A stretch of 64,000 nucleotides of DNA from Eutypella sp. D-1 (lineage: Eukaryota; Ascomycota; Sordariomycetes; Xylariales; Diatrypaceae). The notes under the pieces are model-generated. The model searched no databases. It saw only the letters and a list, made by a program, of their open reading frames with translations, and was not told the origin of the DNA. The translations under genes were made by a program, and so were the position numbers. The stretch lies in assembly GCA_023313575.1 (NCBI GenBank), contig JAJTTP010000020.1, positions 1-64,000 on the forward strand, written 5' to 3'. This document shows, piece after piece, positions 11,322-24,240 of the stretch. The stretch's first letter is position 1. Every line of letters begins with the position of its first letter.

Positions 11322-13760
11322 GTAATAATAAACCTTATAATAATAAAAATTAAAAATTTAAAAATAAAAATTAATTTAATTGCTTTAAATAAAATAATTT
11401 TCGTAAAATTAATAAAACGCGTTATATCGATAAATACCGCCCCGACCGTAATAATAATTATAATCGTAAAAAAAAAAAAAAAGGTTTATTACGCCGGTAA
11501 CGGTAATAATAATAAATCGTTTATAAAATCGGGTTTTAAAATTTCGGAAATTATTTTAAATAATCTTATTTATATAATAAATATTATATGATTTTTTTAT
11601 TATTTATAAAAAAACGGAGATATATTTATTATTACGTTTTAAAACCCGCTTATAACTTTAAAACTTTATCGTTTATAAAAATAATAAAATGTATTTATTA
11701 TCGATATTATTTTTAATTTATTTCCCGTAATTTAATATTTTAATATATTTAAATAAAAAATATAAAAAAGTAAAATTTACGCTTTAATTAAAGGCTAAAC
11801 AATTAAAAACTAAACGGTTAAAAATTAAATAGCTTATTTTTTAAAAAACGCCGCTTTTTATATCGGAAACCGTAACGGCTTTAACTTTTTATATTTATTT
11901 AAAAATTAAAACGTAAATTATTAAAAAGGCTGGTAAAAATATTAAAATCTATTTCGACCTTAATATAAAATAAACCATAATTAATAAGTTATTTTTATAA
12001 AAGTTATAATATACCGTAATTTAAAGACCCGGGGCGAATTAAAAGAATTAATAATAAAATGTTTAAAGTTTTTAAATAAGTTATTTTTACGTTTTACCTT
12101 TTTAATTACGATAAAAATAATACTTTTATATTAATAAAACTCTTTAAAAAAGAATACATTATTAATAATACGTTTTAACTTAATACTTTTATCGGTAATA
12201 ATATATTATACCCGTATAAAGCTAATATTTTATACGTAAATTTATAAATATCGTTTAATATATTATTAAATAATAAAATTATTACCCGAAAATAATAGAT
12301 TTTAAAAAACTTTTTATCTTTACCGGATAGACTTTATATATCGATATAAAATATAAACCTTTATTTAATAATCGTAATTTTTTTAAGCTATGTATTTATT
12401 AATAATATATACCGTAATTAATACTATAAGTTTATATATAATAATTATAAAACATATTACGAAATTTATTATAATTATTTGTAAAAATATACGTTTAATA
12501 TAATTAAAAAAAGTACCGATATAAATATTATACGGTCGATTAAAGTATAAATATAAAACCTTTAACCTTAAACGCCGTTATAATTTTAATAATTTTAAAG
12601 CTTATTTTATTTAATAAAAATACGTATTTACCGATTTTTTATAACGTTATATCGGTTTTTATCTTTATTAACGTTAAATGTAATATAAATTTAAATATAA
12701 TAACCTTAATCGTAAAAGTTCCGCTTATAATACCGGACCTTATAACGCCGTATATAAATATTATAACTTTAATTATAAATATAATATATAATAATTTATT
12801 TATATTAAGTAATTATAATATTTTTAAAATATTTCCCGATAAATTAATTCTTAATAAGTTTAAAATAATAAATAAATTTTTAATTACCAGCACCGTTATA
12901 CCGTATAGAAAAGTTATTATTAAAAAAGGTTTATTACTAGACCTTAAACTAAATTTTAATAAATTAAAAATATTTAATATTAAAAACCCTGTTATCCTTT
13001 TTAAATAAATTACCGATAAAGATATTTATATATATGTTAAAAACGTTATTTTTATTAATAAATTAATAAATCTTATTACCGTATACTTTAAATTATAAAT
13101 TAATAAAAATATTATTAAAATATTAAAACAAAATTAAATAAAACTCTTTATTATTAAAAAATAATAAAATTAAAAATTAAGCTTTAAGTTATACCTTTTT
13201 AATTATAAAAATAAAAGTTGTTTTAATATAACTTTTAACCGGTTATATAATTTAAATTGTTATAAATAAATTATAAAGCTTTTTTTATTTACGTATTTTA
13301 TTTTTATCATTTAAAAATATATTTACGGTAAAAGAATTAAATAAATTATAATAAATTTATAACCGTTTTATAAAATAATTATATTTAATAATTACTTATT
13401 ATTTTTATAAACCGATATTATCGTTTTTATCCGTAATAAACGGTGTATTATTATAATAAACGTTAAAATATTTTTTTTTAATTTATAATATATTTGAATT
13501 ATCGTAATCGTTTTATAATAATTAGCTTTTAAAATATTAAAGGTTTTATTATAATATTTATAAAATTTCGTAATGTTGTAACTTTTACGTAAAAATATAT
13601 AAATAAGTTATTAAAAAGTTATACGTATTATTAAGCTTTTATTCATAATATTATTAGTTTTTCCAATAATGAAAAAAGCCATTTATAATATTTTAAAATA
13701 GTTTTTAAATGTTTTATTTTAAAAAATATTTTAATTTTATTTAAAAAATTATTTTTCGGG

Positions 13761-14175
13761 TGTGACGGCTGGTCTATTCCTAACTATTAGTCCAGTCGAG
13801 GGGTTTATGTTAACAGGAATGCTGGGGGTTTTAAGTAATAAATAATCACGTTTAGTAATAGTAAAAAAAAAGGTGCTTTAAGTAATTAAGTTATATTATA
13901 AGCTGGTAAGCTTAAAGATTATTTAAAAAAAAGGTAATAAACGTAATTATATATTATTTATATCTTTTATTCCTAATACTGGAATATATAATTATGTTAA
14001 ATCCTTAGATCGTAACGGATTTAACTAATACCTTTAAATCCATGGATCATAACGGATCCATGTATAGCTCTTTTTATAGCTTATTAAATGTGGCTGGCTT
14101 ACGTCTTTATTCTTCCGGCAGTACCGCCAACGAATAGGGTTACCAGCCCCCACTTGGCCTAGTCAGGCCATAACA
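13761..14175 (-). mobile_element. Solo LTR, variant B
   Basis: A 415-base LTR with termini TGTGACGGCTGG and GGCCATAACA and a perfect 5-bp target-site duplication TCGGG (13756-13760 and 14176-14180). The first 240 bases match variant A; the rest differs, containing GGATCATAACGGATCCATG and CTTCCGGCAGTACCGCCAAC. It is clearly less mutated than the surrounding DNA, so the insertion is younger than the host sequence. Confidence 0.88.
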
Positions 14176-16785
14176 TCGGGTACTTTTCGGTAAAGTTATT
14201 AAAATTTTAAATAAACGTATTAAATATGTTTATAATAATAAAACGTATTAAAGCGTTTAAAGTTTTAATATTTTTAAAATAACTTAAAGCGTTAAAGTAA
14301 TATTTTAAAGTTAAGGGTTTTTTATAATATTTATTATTATATTATATATAATATATAAAACTTTTATAAAACAAAATAACATTATTAACTAAAAGTTATA
14401 AAACGGGATAAATAATTACCGGTAATAGAAAAAAATAATAAGTTTATTACTGCTTTATTTATTATAATTTAATTGTTATTAAGTTTAAATTTTTTATAAC
14501 GGTTTATAGTTTTATATATAATAAAATTACTTTTTTTATTAAAATCCCGATTATTACTTTTTTTTAAATCGATAAATTTTTAAAATAAAGTTTTAAGGTT
14601 ATAACTTTTTATTTTAAAATAAATAAATAAATTGCGGGTATAAATATCCCGGTATTATAAATATAATTTATTATATACTTAAATCGATATTGTTTAATAA
14701 CGGAAACCCGGTACGGTTTTTTAAAATTTAAAATCGTTTATTTAATATAAGCTGTTAAAAAAACCCGTATAATAATTTAATCGGTTAATTTCCCGGTTAT
14801 TATATTAACCGATTATTTAATTATAAAAAATATTATTAAATAAATTAGTTTTAATATTTTTAAAAGAAATAAAAACAAACGCTATTTAATTAATGTTTTA
14901 ATAAATTTCTTTAATACGATTTACGTATTTATTATATCCCGAAACGGTTAAACTTTATTTTAAACGTTTTTAACCGTTTATATAACGTATTTAACCGAAA
15001 AAAAAGGGATAATATTAAGCAATTTATAAAAGTACCGATTTTTAATAAAGTAAAAAACGATAATAATAACGGTAATAACGCCGCTTCTTTCCTTAAATTA
15101 ATAAAAATAATTTTATTTAATAATATAAAAGTTAAATTTAAAAGAAATTATGATAATAATATTCGCTATTCCGTTATTATATAAAATTATTACAGGAAAT
15201 TTTTCGCGCGCCGGTTATTTATTTAAAATCGTTAACAGGCTATTTTATAATATTATATAAATAAAAAAACGTAATTTTTATATTTTTTATAGCTTAATTT
15301 TAACGTTTATAATTATAATTTATAATAATAAGTGTTATTTTAAATAAAATCTAATATTATAAAAACTTTATTTTATTAAAAAAGTACATAAGTTATTACA
15401 TTAATTATAACCTTAACCGAATAAATAAATAGCGTTTTTATAATAATTATTAATTTATCCGTTTAAAAAAGATTTTATTAATATAAATTATTATAATAAA
15501 TTTTATAATAAACTTATTTAATTTACCGATTATAAGCATATTTTAATAATTAAATAATAATAAAACGTATTACGATATATATAACATTTTTATAATACTA
15601 AATTACGTTATATTTAAACGGATAACGTTTATCCCGGGGTATTATAAATATATAATAAAAACTTAAATTACCGTATTAATAAAAGTGGTTTTATTAATAA
15701 ATTAAAAAATATTCAAAGTTATTATATTAAACCGGAACCGTAAATTTATATTAACTTTTTAAACGGGTATATAAAAAGCGTTAAAAATAAAAGTATTAAT
15801 AATTATAACTTATTACTTTTAAAAAAAAGATTTCTTTAAGCGAAAAAAGTAAACGGTCGAAATTATTATTTATTATTATTATTATATATATTTTAAATCG
15901 AATTAAGTCTATATTTTTCCTTTTTTTTAATAAAATGTTAATAACGCGTATTTAAAAATAATTATTTAACTTTAAAATATTAAGTTTTATCGATATATTA
16001 ACGGATATTAATAATAATAAATATAGTTTTGTTTTAAATTTAATTAGTTTAAAAATATTTATAAAAAAACGCTTATTATATTTTTAATTTTATAACAAAT
16101 CGCATAAAGCACCGTTATAACTATAGTAATAAAGTAATAAAATTTAATAAAAACGATAATATATATTTACGGCTTTATAATAAATATTATTTACCCGGAA
16201 AACCTTTTAAAAAATACTTTTAATAAAAAGTTAATTTATAAAAAGTTTTATAATAAATCGGACGGTTAATTTACGAAATTAAATTATTACTTATTTTTAA
16301 AATTTATTTTATTATCTCCGTTATTTACGTTTTAATTAAAAGAAATAACGATTTGTTTTAATAATAATAACCTTTACCGGGACCTGTTAAAACCGATTAA
16401 AACGTTAACTTTAATAATAATTAAAGTAATATATATAAAATTAAAATTATTATAAGTTATCCCTTTAATCGCCGTAAAACGGGTTATAAATATTTAATTA
16501 AATAAAAAGGTTACGGTTATAAAAAAAGCTTTCCGGAAAAAAGTTACGTTATTTAATTAATTTAATTAAAAGATATTAAAACTGTAAAAATAAATAATTT
16601 ACTTTATTAATAAACGTTTAAATAAATGCTTAAGCCGATGCTTTAAGCGCTTAAATTAAAACATAATTTAAACGGAAAAGAAATCGTTTTTATAAAATTA
16701 ATAATATAATTAATATCGTTATTATTTTAAATATTTAAATATTTTATTAAAGTTAATAAGTTTCTTTTATTAAACCCGGTATTTT

Positions 16786-17031
16786 AATATAGTCCTTAAA
16801 AAAGGGTATTTAAATAATAAATATATAAATATATAAATAAATTAATATAACTTACCGGCCGTTACTAGCCGGTAACGGGTTAATACTTATTTAATAAATA
16901 TTAAAAAGTTTTTATTTCTTTAATTTTTAAAAACCTTTTGCTTTTTATTTAAGATTTAAAGATTCCTTTTTAATATATCTTCGATTTTATTACTTTATTA
17001 AACCTTATAATAACTTTATTAATCATATAAT
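16786..17031. repeat. Direct repeat, right copy (candidate old LTR)
   Basis: Partner of 8430-8705, same orientation, with the TTACCGGCC...GCCGGTAA palindrome and the same tail. The two solo LTRs at 10.9 and 13.8 kb lie between the copies and would be nested later insertions. Confidence 0.5.
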
Positions 17032-18174
17032 AAAAAAGCGGTAAGCTTTAATAATAACATTATATTTACGGTGCCGCTTACACTTTAAATAGCAGATAAA
17101 CCTTGCTACTTTAATTTATTATTTTTAAGCCAGAGCTTAGCTTTTAATACAACCTGTAAGCTTATATAACTACGCCGTTACAGCTATTATTTTAAGTACC
17201 CCCGTTATTATTATTATTATTTTACCCGGTATTACCCCCGGCTTTATTACCGTTATAATAACGTTATTAAAACACGGCATTACCGCTTTTAAAAGCATTT
17301 TTATAAGTTTTTAAACCGTAATATAAACGTATTAAAAACGCCGTCAACTCGTTATAAAAACGTCCCTTAACATATAGCTCGGGCCGGCCGCCGCGGCCGT
17401 AATATTAACAGTAATAATAATAATAATAACAGTAATAACGGCAGTAACGGTTTTATAATATAAACTTATAAAAGTAATATTTATAAAGATATTATAAATT
17501 AATATTAAAAAAAGGTTTATTATTTTAATATTATTACTTTTTTAATTTAATAATAATTAATCTAATAATTTAACTTTTTATAATTTATATTAAATATAAT
17601 AATAATTTTAAATAACGTTAATAATATTATTATAATTATTACTTAAAATAAAATTTAAGTTTAAACCTTAATAAAATATCCCCGGGGGTAATTATATTAA
17701 AATAATAAATTACGTTTAATACGTTATTATAATATATTTATTTTACTTATAATAAGTTAATTTAATGCGATATAAATAAGTTTAATAAATTTATATTTAT
17801 AAATATAATTATTACGGTATAAATTATAACTTATACCAGCTTATATAATACGGTTATCTTTATAATAAATAATATAATATAATAAGTAAATAACTTAATA
17901 AAATTAATAAACCTTTATAATATAAAAGCGATATGCTTTTATAATATTATTTACATTTAAATAACTGCTTGTATTTTAAATATTAAATAATGTTTATTAC
18001 TTTTAATTTATTATTTTTAAATTATAACTTGACTTTTAATATAACTTATAAGCTTATATAATTACGCCGTTATAATAATATTAAAAAAAACTTTTTAATA
18101 AAAAAGTTATTTTAATATAAAACATATAGCCGTATAATAAAGTTATTATTTAAAAATCTTTTAAAGTTTAATAT

Positions 18175-18555
18175 TGTTATAACCTGGCTAGGTTATTAGG
18201 CTTAAATAGGATTAGTATAAATAATCCCTGACCATAGCATTGGAAAAAACAACCACGATAAGATAAGTTATATTTAAGTTACGTAATAAAAAAATAACTT
18301 AAATAGTTTAATTATTTTAATAGTTTTAAATAACCTGGATAACTTAATTATTTTAACGATTTAATATTTAATATTATATTCCGGTATTAAAAATAAAAGA
18401 TATAAATAATATATAATTATATTTATTACCTTTTTTTAAATAATTTTTAAACTTATTAGCTTATAATATAACTTAATTATTTAAAGCATTTTTGTATTAC
18501 TAAACGTAATTATTTATTATTTAAATTATAAGTTAAAAATAAACCGGCCGTTATA
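18175..18555 (+). mobile_element. Solo LTR, variant A, internally deleted
   Basis: A 381-base copy in element orientation, beginning TGTTATAACCTGGCTAGG and ending CCGGCCGTTATA. It is flanked by a 5-bp duplication AATAT (18170-18174 and 18556-18560). Compared with the 427-base copies it lacks part of the 3' region, including the block around the conserved TAGTTAGGAATAG, and is heavily RIP-mutated. Confidence 0.75.
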
Positions 18556-18759
18556 AATATTATAATATAAGCTTATAAAAGTAATATTTATTTAAATATT
18601 TTTTATTATTACTTTTTTAATTTAATATAAATTAACTTAATAATTTAACTTTTTATAACTTATATTATTTTATTAATCTTTTTAAAATAATTACTTATTA
18701 TAAATATAATTATATTATATATGTTAAAATCATGTTAATAACCACCGTATAATAATAGT

Positions 18760-19150
18760 TTATATTTTTACATAATAATATCTCCGATTTTATCGTACGT
18801 AATATAAGCTAAAAAGAATAAAAGTTTCTTTTAAAATAAATAAAATACAATACCTGTTTTAACCCTTATGTATAAAACCATAATATAATCATATATATAA
18901 CAACTTAAGTTATTTAATAATATAAATAATATAAACTAGTATAAGTTATAATTTATACTTTATTAATAATCATTATACGATAATATCTCGTATTTTATCG
19001 TGCGTAATATAAGGTAAAAAAATAAACCTTTTTTTTTATATAACAATTTAAACTTTTTTTAAATAAATAAAGTTTAATATTTATTTTAACCTTTATATAA
19101 AAATTATAATATAATCGTATATATAATAACTTAAAGTTATTTAATAAATA
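18760..19150. repeat. Two tandem copies of a degraded repeat
   Basis: Two copies (about 18775-18930 and 18980-19145) share ATAATATCTC.GATTTTATCGT.CGTAATATAAG and a tail ending AACTTAAAGTTATTTAATAA. A third copy lies at 56590-56785 in the right-hand AT block. Origin unknown. Confidence 0.5.
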
Positions 19151-19345
19151 TATTAAATAATTATATATTTATTAAATATTAAAAGGTTTAAAAATTAAAA
19201 AGTTTATCTTTTTATTTATAAGTTTTATTTATTTTTAAGTTTTATATGTTTTTAATCTTTTTAAGTTTTTAAAAATTAATTATATAATAACGTAACTTAA
19301 AAATCTTAATCAAATAATTTATAAATAAGGAAAATCTTTATAAAT

Positions 19346-19866
19346 TTAATAAGCATAGCTTTAGCCGTACCCTAGTACACTTTAAGTAGTAAGCAGGGAC
19401 ATAAGCACGGTACATACCCTACGGAGATATTAATAGAACAACTGCTCATGTCCGCTTGCTTTATCCTACCTGGCGACGCAAGGCTTTGCAGGTGTCCGGC
19501 AAAAGCGGGAACTTTTTAAGCTCTCCTCACCATCCTGGAGTACTTCAGTCCCTATGTACATAGGTAGGTGCGTCCCTATGCAGCCAACTGCTCTGAATTT
19601 ACAGGGGATATCAACCGTTCTACTTAAACCCACAATCCTCACATCCAACTCATCTACATATCCATCCTGATAATACGGCAGCCCCATTTTCTGCCACACC
19701 CCTCTGCTCAACTTTTCCTTTAATCTGAGATTTCCTTACAACCGCCGCTTGAAGATTCTCATGTCCGTTCGTGGCTCTACATAATCGTTCAAGCTGCGTG
19801 TCAAGCTGAAAATCGCTGAACAACCAGGCTTCGACGGCCACATACATCATCAACTTCCAAGTCCTA
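19346..19866. other. Boundary of AT block 1 and MetE-like promoter
   Basis: Base composition returns to normal within about 30 bases near 19350. No supported gene; the last part is the promoter and leader of the following gene. Confidence 0.5.
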
Positions 19867-20934
19867 ATGAAGCCCACCGGAGTGCTCATGGTGGGCAGCG
19901 TTCCCGGATCCTCAGCGGAGGAGGTCTTCGCCCGTTTAGCTGCCGCACTCCCTGGTCGCTTGCAAGCTGTACCGGATGGCGAGATCGGCGAACGAGGGAA
20001 CTACATTGGATGGCAGTTGCAACGGTTTCCTCGCGTCGCTTGGCGAAGTGAACTGGGTGGGGCCCCGCTGCCAGAAGCTGGATCTCCACAGCCCACCTTT
20101 ACACTACCCGATATCAAACCAACGGCTTATGATGATGTGGCGCTGGCGTCTTACGTCGAGTTCAAACGGCTTCGTCAAGAACAGAAGATCCCGCCCGGTG
20201 TTCGTTTCCAGATTGGCTTGCCTTCACCGTACTGCGTCTTGGCCGGCCACCTGAAACCGGAGGTAGTCAATGCGATTGAGCCGTTATACGAACACCGCTT
20301 TGCGGACACGCTCGATCGTATCGTGGCGGAGATTCCTCACGATGATTTAGTGATTCAGTGGGATCTATGCTTCGAGGTGACGGCACTTGAATACGATCAA
20401 GGACGGCTTCAGCATCCATTGCACAAACCCTATTTCTCATCGCCCGGAGGCGTGTTACAGGGTCTTGTAGACCGCGTCGTACAGCAATCTGAGCGGATTC
20501 CGGCAGACATTAAGCTTGCCTTTCATCTCTGTTATGGCGATCTTGGGCACAAGCATTTCATTGAGCCCAAGGATACATCTCTCCTCGTCGAACTCGCTAA
20601 TGCCTTACTCGCCCGCGAGACACTTGGCCCACGAACCGAGTGGATTCACCTGCCAGTACCAAAGAACCGGGCAGATTCTGAGTACTTCGCACCGCTGACA
20701 GCCCTGAAGCTGAATAGTTCCGGCTCGAAACCTCCTCAGATATATCTTGGTGTTGTGCACGCCAATGACGAGGCTGGGACCCAGAAACGCATCGAAGCGG
20801 CGCAGGATAGTGTCCCATTTCCATTCGGCGTGGCTACAGAATGCGGCTTAGGCCGAACTCCGCCTGAAGAAATCGACAGTATCTTGCGGATCTGTCGGGA
20901 GGTCACTGCAGAGTGGGGGCAGGAAAACCTGTAA
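19867..20934 (+). CDS. MetE-like (UROD/MetE fold) zinc methyltransferase-type protein
   Basis: Intronless 355-residue protein resembling only the C-terminal catalytic barrel of cobalamin-independent methionine synthase. The opening MKPTGVLMVGSVPGS is like the family's first strand. HLC within AFHLCYGD (H220, C222) and C326 within TECGLGRTP line up with the HxC...C zinc ligands of MetE, so a thiol-activating zinc site is probably kept. The substrate-binding N-terminal half of true MetE is missing, so it is probably not a housekeeping methionine synthase. Stand-alone relatives in fungi and bacteria are annotated only as UROD/MetE-like. It stands beside the AT block with no clear partner genes. 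The natural methyl acceptor is unknown. Confidence 0.85.
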   Translation: MKPTGVLMVGSVPGSSAEEVFARLAAALPGRLQAVPDGEIGERGNYIGWQLQRFPRVAWRSELGGAPLPEAGSPQPTFTLPDIKPTAYDDVALASYVEFKRLRQEQKIPPGVRFQIGLPSPYCVLAGHLKPEVVNAIEPLYEHRFADTLDRIVAEIPHDDLVIQWDLCFEVTALEYDQGRLQHPLHKPYFSSPGGVLQGLVDRVVQQSERIPADIKLAFHLCYGDLGHKHFIEPKDTSLLVELANALLARETLGPRTEWIHLPVPKNRADSEYFAPLTALKLNSSGSKPPQIYLGVVHANDEAGTQKRIEAAQDSVPFPFGVATECGLGRTPPEEIDSILRICREVTAEWGQENL

Positions 20935-22418
20935 GCGGATGGCTTACTGGTGGTGGTACCAACACAGCCGCACAAATAAGTTACCCCTCTTTGTGATCAT
21001 TTGGTTGGATCGGAAACTCAGCCTGATGGCAAGATGCTTATGTGGAACCCGACGGGACACCGCATTAGCATGGAAACATTCGCTAGTTGTTTGCATAACA
21101 AGTACATGGAGCAAGCACTCATTATCATGCTCCTAGCTTTTTAAAATGCTCTTTGAAATTTGCTAGAACCTCCACAATTGCAGATGGAACCTTTCGTTAA
21201 TCAACCACTTATTTTCGACTTGATTGCGGTAGCTCTCCGCAAATTTGGAGTATGTTGTATTCGGGACTTGCAGGTGCTTTATTAAACTGATGAGGCAGTG
21301 AGGGGTATTTCTACGTTCTTCGTTATGCCTTCGGGCCTTCTAAATCGCTGGTTATTAGGCGCTCTAGCCAATCGAATTTCAAGTATCTCTGTACATGTAC
21401 TTAAATTTAACTCCGCTGTACGTATTCATAGAGCTCGTTATTCAGGTAGTACAGCCGTAGATTCCATTGTACTGCGGTACCGAATTAATAAGAGGGCGAT
21501 GGAACCTGTTGTACACTCGCCAGCCTGTATTATTATATGCTGTTATCTGCAATGCCCCCTCACAGTTAGATTACCCATCACTGAAGATCCCTGACACATG
21601 GCCCAACGTGGGTAACCAACCTATCACGCTGAAGTATTACTGGGACACAACTCCAGTGCGCGAGCAGGCTGCGTCCAATGCTCCGATTACTCCAAAAGGC
21701 AACGGTAGCAACGAATTCTGAAGTAATGACCAGAAATACATTATGTCTACCATACAACAAAGAGTACATGGGTCCTTGGCCTTCGCTGCAATAAGGTACC
21801 ATATAGTATCGTACTAACATTGTTACTGTATCATAAAGGGGAGGGTGATGTGCGGTACAGTGGCTAAGAAGGCGAGTCTAAAGGTATAATTAGTGTACAT
21901 AATGAGGGGGTTCCTGGAGGATTATCCTTTGGTGCCCATGTTACATTGTTGTGGATGGCGGTTAGGCACCCGAAATAGGACCAACATACAGCCTGTCTGC
22001 CATAAGGCTTTACACAATTATTGTAATGCCCTTGCGGCATATCACCCATCTGAGCTGATCCCTCGCTGCATTTGCTGTATTAGACATGGAAGCTGCTGAT
22101 GACCTCGCTCGTTCGGAAGTGGCGGTGTCCGGATCAATTTCGAGCGAGGCCAGCCTCATGATTAAATACCAATATCGTTACGGGATTTTCAATTGAAAAA
22201 TGATGTCCTGGCAAGATATTTTTTCGATCTGTCAAATTATTAGTGCGTGCAAAATTCCACCGCGGATCGATGTGTGAGGTGTGAGTAGGTGAATACCATT
22301 TATACAGCAACTACTGGTATGATATCTAGGCCCCCATGAGCTAGTACTTCGCAATGTTGACTTTACAGGACTCCAATTCTCGTGTGGCTATTCTGCGTGC
22401 CTGTTCCACACATTCGCC
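20935..22418. other. Intergenic region, no supported gene
   Basis: No family motifs or convincing multi-exon gene found. A short open stretch at 21467-21721 has no recognisable domain and is not called. Confidence 0.45.
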
Positions 22419-23622
22419 ATGTCGTTATCACCAGAAGAGATCCAGTACTACCAAGAGCATGCGGAAGATAGCTTGCAAGCGAACATCATCGCATCACAGA
22501 CTATAACCCTGGCACTAGCCTACATCGCTGTGGGACTGCGCATCTTCGCCCGCCAGGTGGGCAAGGTGCCGTTCGGTTACGACGATTGGCTGATCATCGC
22601 GGCTCTGGCGTCGCTGACGGCCTACGCGATCATTGGCTATCTCCAGGTCTCGTTCGGTGAGGGCAAGCACATCATCTTCGTCACCAACGTCGCCGGTTTC
22701 ATCAAGAGCTACGTCGCCGTCATCGTAGCCTACTCTATATGCGTCGTCCTGACCAAGATCTCCATCCTGTGCTTCTACTGCCGCCTCTTCTCGCCGAAAA
22801 AGAGTCTGTACTACGTCTCCTGGGGCTTCGGGATCTTAATCGCGGCCTACAACTTGGCCCTCATCTTCGTCGCTGCCTTCCAGTGCATTCCACTATCCGG
22901 CCTTTGGACCGGGGAGCCGGCAACATGTTTCAACACAGTGCCGCCGTTTACTACCCTTGGGTAAGTCTCGTTGGCTTGTCCGTCGCTGTGACTCGACAAC
23001 GATATTCTAACGTGGTCAGCATCGTGAACGTGGTGACCGATGTTGGCATTCTAGCTCTACCCATCCGCCACATCATCCAGCTCCGTCTATCACTTACGCG
23101 ACGGATCCAGGTATGCGGCATCTTTCTGTTGGGTGCCGTGGTATGCGTGTTTGGCATCGTGCGCGTGGTGGCGCTGGCGCAGGCGCCAGAGGGCGATCCC
23201 AGCTGTACGTACTATGATATCCTTAACGTCATTTACTGCACTAACCATTAGCCTTGTCATTGCGGTACTTAGACAACCAAGTGTCGTCCGGCATATGGTC
23301 CTTCTGTGAAATCGCCATCGGCATCGTGGCCGCCTGCCTCCCGACCCTTGCCATCCTAGTCACCCGGTCGCACTTCTCCAAAATCTCGGCCTCCGTCATT
23401 AACCTACTCTCCTCCACCTTCCGTCGCACGAATGGTGGCACCAGCGTTAGCAATACGCGGGTTAGCGGACGCAGCGTTCGCGAGACGCGAGATGACGATA
23501 ACCGGTATGCACGGTTGTCTGAGAGCGAACGAAACCTGGCTACTCAGGTCCCTTTTCCGGACCATTCGTATCATATGGAGGAGTACACTACGAAGGCGCA
23601 TCGAGAGAGTCGAGGGGGGTAG
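22419..23622 (+). CDS. Fungal rhodopsin-fold integral membrane protein 1
   Basis: Predicted 358-residue seven-helix protein with exons 22419-22960, 23020-23204 and 23273-23622. It shows the order typical of the fungal integral membrane (rhodopsin-domain) family: RIFARQVGKVPFGYDDWL after helix 1, LTKISILCFYCRLF in helix 4, IVNVVTDVGILALPI in helix 6 and WSFCEIAIGIVAACLPTL in helix 7, then a polar cytosolic tail from about residue 280. It lacks retinal opsin features; members are thought to be sensors or plasma-membrane receptors of unknown ligand (the PTH11-like group is related). An acceptor at 23251 also keeps the frame and would add seven residues before helix 7. A second member lies at 51087. 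Confidence 0.85.
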
Positions 23623-24240
23623 ATAATCCCGGCAATTCAATAGCGCTGGGTGTGTTGGAGGTCTTTAAGACTTCTCAGGCCGATATGATGTTAAAAGCAA
23701 GTTCTGACCAAACGCGATCGTGCGGAACGGCCCGATATGTGTTCCCCTTGCCGGCGCTAGTGTAAGACGGTACATGGATAGTTAGTGAACACCCCGGGTA
23801 TAAAGAGGATTAATTATGTCAGCCACACCCTTATTTATCTACATATATTTACTTACACCTAGCCATTTACTTATTATTATAAGCACATTATCCATCTTAC
23901 TAATCTTATGAGGTCAGGGGACTAATTTCTAATACTACTGGAGACCACGTGATTTCGTACCTTTCTGGTGTTGAATTTAGGTTTGTCGCGTACGGAGTAT
24001 TCCATATATCTTACGTAATTGATACCCCGTCATGCCCTTCATGTCTCGCCATTGTTCTCCCGCCTCCTCGTCTTCCTCTCATCTTCCTCTCTCACCTACC
24101 CGTCTCACCTTCTGAGGTCCCTCTTTTCTCAACCTCTAGTATCGTCAACACAACACTCGTCCAGTTTTCAATTCGAAATACTCAGTTCTAAAGAGACACT
24201 TAGAACAAGAATTAAATTACAGTCAGATGCTTCCTTCGTC
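23623..24240. other. Intergenic region and CT-rich leader of SWIM/RING gene
   Basis: No gene seen. The stretch 24030-24200 is CT-rich, as in many fungal 5' leaders. Confidence 0.5.

Larger units (their letters stand above)
5375..19345. repeat. AT-rich RIP-degraded repeat block 1
   Basis: Fourteen kilobases of almost pure A/T with TpA-rich, stop-filled sequence and no intact gene on either strand. Surviving C residues are mostly in CpG or CC contexts while CpA is rare, as expected after RIP of CpA to TpA. Separate entries describe the recognisable pieces: three solo LTRs, a pair of direct repeats 8.35 kb apart, and short duplicated tracts near the right end. Further repeats visible inside are 17040-17160 against 17923-18070 and 17455-17590 against 18561-18665. 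The internal coding parts of the old elements are too decayed to classify by eye. Confidence 0.9.

Noticed and set aside
21467..21721. 84-codon open frame ending TPKGNGSNEF
   Set aside because: No recognisable family and no convincing upstream exon; could be a gene remnant but cannot be supported.
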